Shown here piece after piece: positions 58,925 to 64,000 of a DNA stretch of 64,000 bases (positions within the stretch are counted from its first letter, which is position 1; the number at the start of each line of letters is the position of its first letter). The stretch is from Bacillota bacterium. GTDB lineage: Bacteria > Bacillota > Clostridia > Christensenellales > UMGS416. Made by a program: the position numbers and the translations under genes. The DNA lies in assembly GCA_023398815.1 (NCBI GenBank), contig JAEWRW010000036.1:1-64000 (forward strand). The letters are read 5' to 3'. The notes under the pieces were generated by a model. That model was given only the letters and a program-made list of their open reading frames with translations, was not told the DNA's origin and did not search any database.

Positions 58925-59834
58925 GGCTGACGCCGGGGCCGTGGGCTGCCGACTGGATGTATGGCTGGCCGAGCGCTGCCCCGAGCTGACCCGTTCGCGC
59001 CTCAAGGGCCTCATCGACGCCGGTGACGTGATGGTCAACGACCGCGCGGCCAAGGCCGGGCAGAAGCTTGCGACCGGCGACGCGGTGGAGCTCACCGTGC
59101 CCGAGGCTGCACCCATTGAGGCACTGCCCGAGGATATCCCGCTGGATATCGTCTATGAGGACAGCGACCTCATCGTGCTCAACAAACCCCGGGGTCTGGT
59201 GGTGCACCCCGCCGCCGGTAACGAGCGGGGCACGCTGGTCAACGCCCTGCTGCACCACTGCACCGATCTCTCGGGCATTGCCGGGGAAATCAAGCCCGGT
59301 ATCGTTCATCGGTTGGACAAGGACACGACTGGGCTGCTGGTGGTGGCGAAAAACGACAAAGCCCATCTCAGCCTGTCGGCTCAGATCGGGGAGAAAAGTG
59401 CCCACCGCATTTATCTGGCGCTGGTGGAGGGCAACATCCGCGAGGACAGTGGCCGGGTGGACGCGCCGCTGGGGCGCAGCCGTGCCGACCGAAAACAGAT
59501 CGCCGTGGTGGAGGGTGGGCGCGCCGCCGCCACCCGCTATTATGTGAAAGAGAGATTCGGAGACTGCACACTGGTGGAGTGTCACCTCGAGACGGGCCGC
59601 ACCCATCAGATCCGCGTGCACATGAAGCACATCGGCCACCCGGTCGTAGGCGACCCGGTCTACGGTTTGCGCAAGCAGCGCTTCCCCCTGCAGGGCCAGC
59701 TGCTGCACGCCGCCCGTTTGGAGTTTGTTCACCCCACAACGGGGGAGTTCCTGTCTTTCACCGCGCCGCTGCCCGCTGACTTCGCCGACGTGTTGGAGCG
59801 CCTGCGCCGCAGGATTACCCCAGGTAGGGGTTGA
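58905..59834 (+). CDS. rluD: RluA/RluD-family 23S rRNA pseudouridine synthase
   Basis: About 309 residues. The N-terminal S4-like domain (RLDVWLAERCPELTRSRLKGLIDAGDVMVND) precedes the catalytic domain with HRLDKDTTGLLVVAKN (catalytic Asp) and LVECHLETGRTHQIRVHMKHIGHPVVGDPVYG. The start is uncertain: TTG 58905 (GAGG upstream, overlapping lspA by 20 nt) or GTG 58941. The lspA-rluD-pyrR order is common in Firmicutes. Confidence 0.92.
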   Translation: MDRRRIEADAGAVGCRLDVWLAERCPELTRSRLKGLIDAGDVMVNDRAAKAGQKLATGDAVELTVPEAAPIEALPEDIPLDIVYEDSDLIVLNKPRGLVVHPAAGNERGTLVNALLHHCTDLSGIAGEIKPGIVHRLDKDTTGLLVVAKNDKAHLSLSAQIGEKSAHRIYLALVEGNIREDSGRVDAPLGRSRADRKQIAVVEGGRAAATRYYVKERFGDCTLVECHLETGRTHQIRVHMKHIGHPVVGDPVYGLRKQRFPLQGQLLHAARLEFVHPTTGEFLSFTAPLPADFADVLERLRRRITPGRG

Positions 59835-59943
59835 CCAGCCGCGACAGCAGCCGCAGGATGGCCAGGTTGATTCGGCCGTCGCACTGGTAGCGCAGCAGCC
59901 GCACCAGCGTGCCGATCTTCTCATCGTTCTTGTGCATTCGCAT
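59815..59943 (-). CDS. Small hypothetical protein (about 40-42 aa)
   Basis: A short minus-strand ORF (MRMHKNDEKIGTLVRLLRYQ..., ending VNPYLG) with strongly GC-rich third positions (CTG, CGG, GGC, ATC), like the surrounding real genes. GGGGTG lies just upstream of two possible ATGs (59943 and 59937). It overlaps the 3' end of rluD by 20 nt on the opposite strand. Predicted helical and basic. No family recognised and no clear promoter. Confidence 0.5.
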   Translation of the reverse strand: MRMHKNDEKIGTLVRLLRYQCDGRINLAILRLLSRLVNPYLG

Positions 59944-60031
59944 CACCCCAGTCAGTGTTCCCGTTTCCAGCTTTGGGCAACCATTACAACCTATGCGTCC
60001 AAGCTTTGGAGCATGAAAACGCAAAACACGC

Positions 60032-60061
60032 TGGACAACAGCCTGCAAACTGTGGTACCAT
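60032..60061 (+). promoter_or_regulatory. Promoter of the pyr operon
   Basis: TGGACA (60032-60037), 18-bp spacer, TACCAT (60056-60061) preceded by TGTGG. Confidence 0.55.
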
Positions 60062-60067
60062 ACTCAA

Positions 60068-60725
<658 letters not shown>

Positions 60726-60727
<2 letters not shown>

Positions 60728-60753
60728 ACCGGTTTTCCCGGTCTTTTCTTTTG
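60726..60753 (+). terminator. Hairpin with T run between pyrR and pyrB
   Basis: GACCGG (60727-60732) and CCGGTC (60738-60743) followed by TTTTCTTTT. It begins at the last base of the pyrR stop codon. No PyrR-loop sequence accompanies it, so it looks like a simple partial terminator lowering expression of downstream genes relative to pyrR. Confidence 0.6.
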
Positions 60754-60771
60754 CTTGGGAGGGAACAAACC

Positions 60772-61698
60772 ATGGCATTGACACACAAGGACCTTCTGGG
60801 CCTGCGGGGCATGCCGGCGGCGGAGATCGAGGAGATTCTGCTGACCGCCAAACAGATGAAGCGCTTCCTCACGGAGAACCAGAAGCGCACGCCGCACCTG
60901 CAGGGTAAGTCCATCGTCACGCTCTTTTACGAGAACAGCACCCGCACGCGCATGTCCTTTGAGTTGGCCACCAAGTATATGGGCGCGGCCTCGGCCAACA
61001 TCGCGGCCTCGGCCAGCTCGGTCTCCAAGGGGGAGACGCTCATCGACACCGGCTGCTCCCTCGACCAGATGGGCACCGACCTCATCATCATGCGCCACCC
61101 CATGAGCGGCGCACCGCACCTGCTGGCCCAGCATGTGCATAGCGGGGTCATCAACGCCGGGGACGGCATGAACGAACACCCCACCCAAGGCCTGCTCGAT
61201 ATGTTCACCATGCAGGAGCGCTTCGGGCGATTGGATGGCCTGAAGGTCGCCATAGTCGGCGATGTGGCCCACAGCCGGGTGGCCCGCAGCAACCTGTGGG
61301 GCCTGGCAACGATGGGCAGCGAGGTGGTGCTGGCCGGGCCGGAGACGCTGCTGCCCGATGGGTTGGAGCAAACCGGCGTGCGCATGACCCACAACGTGGA
61401 GGAAGCCGTGCGCGGGGCCGATGTGGTGATGGCCCTGCGCATCCAGCTGGAGCGCCAGCAGGCCGGGCTCTTCCCCAGCGTGCGGGAGTATCACCGCTAC
61501 TGGGGCATCAACGACGAGCGGATGAAGCTGGCCAAACCGAACGCCCTGGTGATGCACCCCGGCCCGGTCAACCGCGGGGTGGAGATCACGACGGCCCTGG
61601 CCGACGGAGACCAGTCGGTCATCCGCGAGCAGGTGATGAATGGGGTCGCGGTGCGCATGGCCATCATGTTCCTGATGACAAGGAGGAGCGAAGCATGA
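60772..61698 (+). CDS. pyrB: Aspartate carbamoyltransferase catalytic subunit
   Basis: A 308-residue ATCase catalytic chain forming carbamoyl-aspartate. Carbamoyl-phosphate site is [16 protein letters not shown], with [11 protein letters not shown], the His in [16 protein letters not shown], and [13 protein letters not shown]. The ATG at 60772 follows GGGAGGGA. No pyrI regulatory gene is adjacent. Its stop overlaps the pyrC start by 4 nt. Confidence 0.96.
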   Translation: MALTHKDLLGLRGMPAAEIEEILLTAKQMKRFLTENQKRTPHLQGKSIVTLFYENSTRTRMSFELATKYMGAASANIAASASSVSKGETLIDTGCSLDQMGTDLIIMRHPMSGAPHLLAQHVHSGVINAGDGMNEHPTQGLLDMFTMQERFGRLDGLKVAIVGDVAHSRVARSNLWGLATMGSEVVLAGPETLLPDGLEQTGVRMTHNVEEAVRGADVVMALRIQLERQQAGLFPSVREYHRYWGINDERMKLAKPNALVMHPGPVNRGVEITTALADGDQSVIREQVMNGVAVRMAIMFLMTRRSEA

Positions 61699-62981
61699 AG
61701 ATACTGGTTCGCAACGGCAACGTAGTCAACCCCGGCGGGCCCTGCGGCCGGTTGGATGTACTCATTGAGGACGGACGCATCGTGGAGATGGGTGAAACCC
61801 TCCCGGTGGGGGATGCCATCATCATTGATGCCGCTAAAAAAACGGTGCTGCCTGGCCTCATCGACATGCACTGCCACCTGCGGGAGCCGGGTTACGAGTT
61901 CAAGGAGACCATCGCCACCGGCACGCGGGCGGCGGCGGCGGGCGGGTTCACCACGGTGGCCCCCATGCCAAACACCCGCCCTGTCACCGACAGTGAGGCG
62001 GTGGTACAATACATCCGAGACAAGGCAGAGCGCGAAGGCGCGGTGCGGGTGCTGCCCATCGCCGCCATCACCAAGGGCAGCGAGGGCCGCGAACTGACCG
62101 AGATGGGCCTGCTCATCGAGGCCGGCGCGGTGGCCTTCAGCGACGACGGCAAACCGGTGGAGAACCCCCGCACCATGGAGCTCGCGCTGCGCTACGCCAA
62201 GAACTTTGGGGCGCTGCTCATCTCCCACTGCGAGGACAAGGGATTGGCCGGTAAGGGCGTGATGAACGACGGCCCGGTGGCCGCGCGACTGGGCTTGCCC
62301 GGCATCCTCTCCACCGCTGAGGAACTGATGGTCGCCCGGGAAATCCTGCTGGCCGAGGAGCTGGGCACCAAGGTGCACATCGCCCACGTCAGCACCCGCG
62401 GCTCGGTGGAGCTCATCCGCCAAGCCAAGGCCCGGCGTGTGGCGGTAAGCGCCGAAACCTGCCCGCACTACTTCGCCGCCACCGACGAGCTGGTGGAGGG
62501 GTATGGCACGGCCACCAAGGTCAACCCGCCCCTGCGGAGTGAGGCCGACCGCCTGGCCATCATCGCGGGGTTGCAGGATGGCACCATTGACGCCATCGCC
62601 ACCGACCATGCGCCCCACCATGTGGACGACAAGGACGTGGAATACCTGCTGGCGGCCTTCGGCATCTCGGGGTTTGAGACGGCCTTTGCCCTCACGGTGA
62701 CAAAGCTGGTGGTGCCGGGTCTGCTCACGCTGGAGGATTTGGTGCGCCTCATGGCCCTGCGGCCTGCGGCCATCCTGGGGGTGGAGAGCCCGACCCTGCA
62801 GCCCGGCGCGCGGGCGGATCTGATCGTTGCTGACCTCGACGCCACCTGGACGGTGGACGCCGCCGCGTTCCTCTCCAAGGGACACAACACACCCTTCGAT
62901 GGATGGACGCTACGGGGCCGGGTGACCGACACGGTGGCCGGTGGCAAATGGGTGTTGGCAAACGGCACGGTTGTGGTATAA
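61695..62981 (+). CDS. pyrC: Dihydroorotase
   Basis: A 428-residue type I dihydroorotase closing carbamoyl-aspartate to dihydroorotate. Metal site is [54 protein letters not shown] and [13 protein letters not shown] (catalytic Asp) follow. AAGGAGGAG precedes the ATG, which overlaps pyrB by 4 nt. The 3' end contains the pyrF promoter. Confidence 0.96.
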   Translation: MKILVRNGNVVNPGGPCGRLDVLIEDGRIVEMGETLPVGDAIIIDAAKKTVLPGLIDMHCHLREPGYEFKETIATGTRAAAAGGFTTVAPMPNTRPVTDSEAVVQYIRDKAEREGAVRVLPIAAITKGSEGRELTEMGLLIEAGAVAFSDDGKPVENPRTMELALRYAKNFGALLISHCEDKGLAGKGVMNDGPVAARLGLPGILSTAEELMVAREILLAEELGTKVHIAHVSTRGSVELIRQAKARRVAVSAETCPHYFAATDELVEGYGTATKVNPPLRSEADRLAIIAGLQDGTIDAIATDHAPHHVDDKDVEYLLAAFGISGFETAFALTVTKLVVPGLLTLEDLVRLMALRPAAILGVESPTLQPGARADLIVADLDATWTVDAAAFLSKGHNTPFDGWTLRGRVTDTVAGGKWVLANGTVVV

Positions 62982-62982
62982 T
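62955..62982 (+). promoter_or_regulatory. Internal promoter of pyrF
   Basis: TTGGCA (62955-62960), 16-bp spacer, TATAAT (62977-62982) with an extended -10 TGG. The -10 overlaps the pyrC stop codon, so pyrF-carA can be transcribed without passing the attenuator. Confidence 0.75.
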
Positions 62983-63024
62983 ATGCACGTGAACTTATAA
63001 ATATTCACAAGGGAGAGCGAGCGA

Positions 63025-63924
63025 ATGATCTTCGATGCGCTGGCGGATGAGATTCGCCGGAAGGGGAACCCCAGCTGCGTGGGGCTGGATACCAACCTGA
63101 AATGCCTGCCCGACCGCTTTCAGAAGCGGTTTGAGACCGACACCATGGACGGCGCGGCCGAGGCCATCCTGACCTACAACAAGGAGCTCATCGACGCGCT
63201 GGAGCACATCGTGCCGGCGGTCAAGGTGCAGGTTGCCTACTACGAGATGTACGGCGTGGCCGGCATGCGAGCCTTCCGCCAGACGCTGCGGTACGCCCGG
63301 CGGGCGGGGCTCATCGTCATCGCCGACGCCAAGCGCAACGATATCGGGCCCACCGCCGAGGCCTATGCCAAGGCTTTCCTGGGGCGCACCGAGCTGGACC
63401 GGGCGCTGGTGCCGGCCTTCGACGCCGACATCGTGACCGTCAACCCCTACCTGGGCACCGACGGCATCGCACCCTTCCTCAACGAGAACCCGACCCGGGG
63501 CATCTTCGCCCTGGTCAAGACCTCCAACCCCTCCTCCGGCGAGCTGCAGGACCTGAAGCTGGCCGATGGCCGGGCGGTCTACGAGGCCGTGGGTGACCTG
63601 GTGGAGCAGTGGGGGGCAGGCACGGCGGCATTCAACGGCTACAACCGCATCGGCGCGGTGGTTGGCGCCACCTACCCTGAGCAAGGCGCGGCGCTGCGCA
63701 AACGCATGCCCAACACCTTCTTCCTGGTGCCTGGGTACGGCTCCCAGGGTGGGCGGGGTGCCGACATCGCCGGCATGTTCCAGGGTGGCAGCGGGGCCAT
63801 CGTCAACAACTCGCGGGCAATCCTCTGCGCGTGGCAGAAGGCCGGCACCGCCGACTTCAAGACTGCGGCCTGCCAGGCCGCTACCGCCATGCGCGACGAC
63901 ATCATGGCCGCGCTCAAGGGATAG
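63025..63924 (+). CDS. pyrF: Orotidine 5'-phosphate decarboxylase (type 2)
   Basis: A 299-residue decarboxylase producing UMP. It has CVGLDTNLKCLP, KVQVAYYEMYG, the catalytic Asp-Lys-Asp array in VIADAKRNDIGPTAEAYA, VTVNPYLGTDG and FFLVPGYGSQGG. The longer length and AKRNDIG form mark the type 2 (PyrF-II) subfamily. GGGAGAGCGAGCG precedes the ATG. Confidence 0.95.
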   Translation: MIFDALADEIRRKGNPSCVGLDTNLKCLPDRFQKRFETDTMDGAAEAILTYNKELIDALEHIVPAVKVQVAYYEMYGVAGMRAFRQTLRYARRAGLIVIADAKRNDIGPTAEAYAKAFLGRTELDRALVPAFDADIVTVNPYLGTDGIAPFLNENPTRGIFALVKTSNPSSGELQDLKLADGRAVYEAVGDLVEQWGAGTAAFNGYNRIGAVVGATYPEQGAALRKRMPNTFFLVPGYGSQGGRGADIAGMFQGGSGAIVNNSRAILCAWQKAGTADFKTAACQAATAMRDDIMAALKG

Positions 63925-63934
63925 GAGGAACACC

Positions 63935-64000
63935 ATGGCATTCTTAGTGCTGGAGGACGGCACCGTTTACGAGGGCAGAGGCTTTGGCCGTACCGATTCG
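63935..64000 (+). CDS. carA: Carbamoyl-phosphate synthase small subunit (partial, N terminus)
   Basis: Only 22 codons are inside the window (MAFLVLEDGTVYEGRGFG then RTDS). This opening is characteristic of CarA, the glutamine-amidotransferase subunit supplying carbamoyl phosphate to PyrB. AGGAGGA lies 6 nt before the ATG and the gene starts 10 bp after pyrF. The call rests on this short N terminus plus operon context. Confidence 0.8.
   Translation, partial: MAFLVLEDGTVYEGRGFGRTDS

Overview
The window reads as one contiguous stretch of chromosome from an endospore-forming, high-GC Firmicute, most likely a Clostridia-class anaerobe. The lineage is my inference from gene content. It carries spoIIP, spoIID and spoIIQ, the ctsR-mcsA-mcsB-clpC operon with a CtsR box, a PyrR attenuator in front of pyrR-pyrB-pyrC, and the Firmicute order plsX-acpP-rnc-smc-ftsY-ylxM-ffh-rpsP-khpA-rimM-trmD. 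GTG and TTG starts are common. Most genes have GC-rich third positions, so many long antisense ORFs are only shadows.

Layout. 0.2-5 kb: a C39-like lipoprotein (minus strand), then a plus-strand catabolic operon (GH88/105 hydrolase, MDR dehydrogenase, SMP-30 lactonase, isochorismatase-fold hydrolase). 5.2-6.6 kb: MATE exporter. 6.9-11.4 kb: CtsR heat-shock operon. 11.5-13.3 kb: an AT-rich two-gene insert (OLD/AAA_21-type ATPase plus DUF4276/Toprim-like protein) that looks like a defence module. 13.4-18.3 kb: YbaK-like deacylase, a low-GC BspA-type leucine-rich surface protein, a UroD-like protein and an HD protein. 18.4-23.3 kb: DUF1614 membrane protein and SpoIIP behind a sporulation-type promoter, a PRC-barrel protein, an AI-2E transporter and a secreted protein. 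23.4-26.6 kb: SRP RNA, prfC and an MFS transporter. 26.7-36.8 kb: the lipid/SMC/SRP/ribosome block. 36.8-42.7 kb: lgt, membrane, patatin, DivIVA-like, DegV, nitroreductase and uvsE genes. 43.0-49.3 kb: a divergent sugar-catabolism locus (four minus-strand enzymes, then GntR regulator and FGGY kinase). 49.4-55 kb: hisC-like, murA, spoIID, spoIIQ, mbl. 55-60 kb: APH-like kinase, SDR, corA, lspA, rluD. 60-64 kb: pyrimidine operon, running off the window in carA.

How parts work together. The 1.3-4.9 kb operon and the 43-49 kb locus appear to be one regulon. A 12-bp palindrome of form WTGTACGNACAW follows the -10 box of all three promoters (1319, 46502, 47011), and the only GntR-family regulator in view sits behind the third. 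All three core SRP components (SRP RNA, ffh, ftsY) are present. Sporulation genes occur in two clusters with candidate forespore-sigma promoters.

Intergenic DNA is rich in hairpins. Some are ordinary terminators. Others overlap the Shine-Dalgarno region of the next gene (murA, patatin gene) or recur as dispersed stem-loops. I saw no rRNA, tRNA, CRISPR array or insertion sequence.
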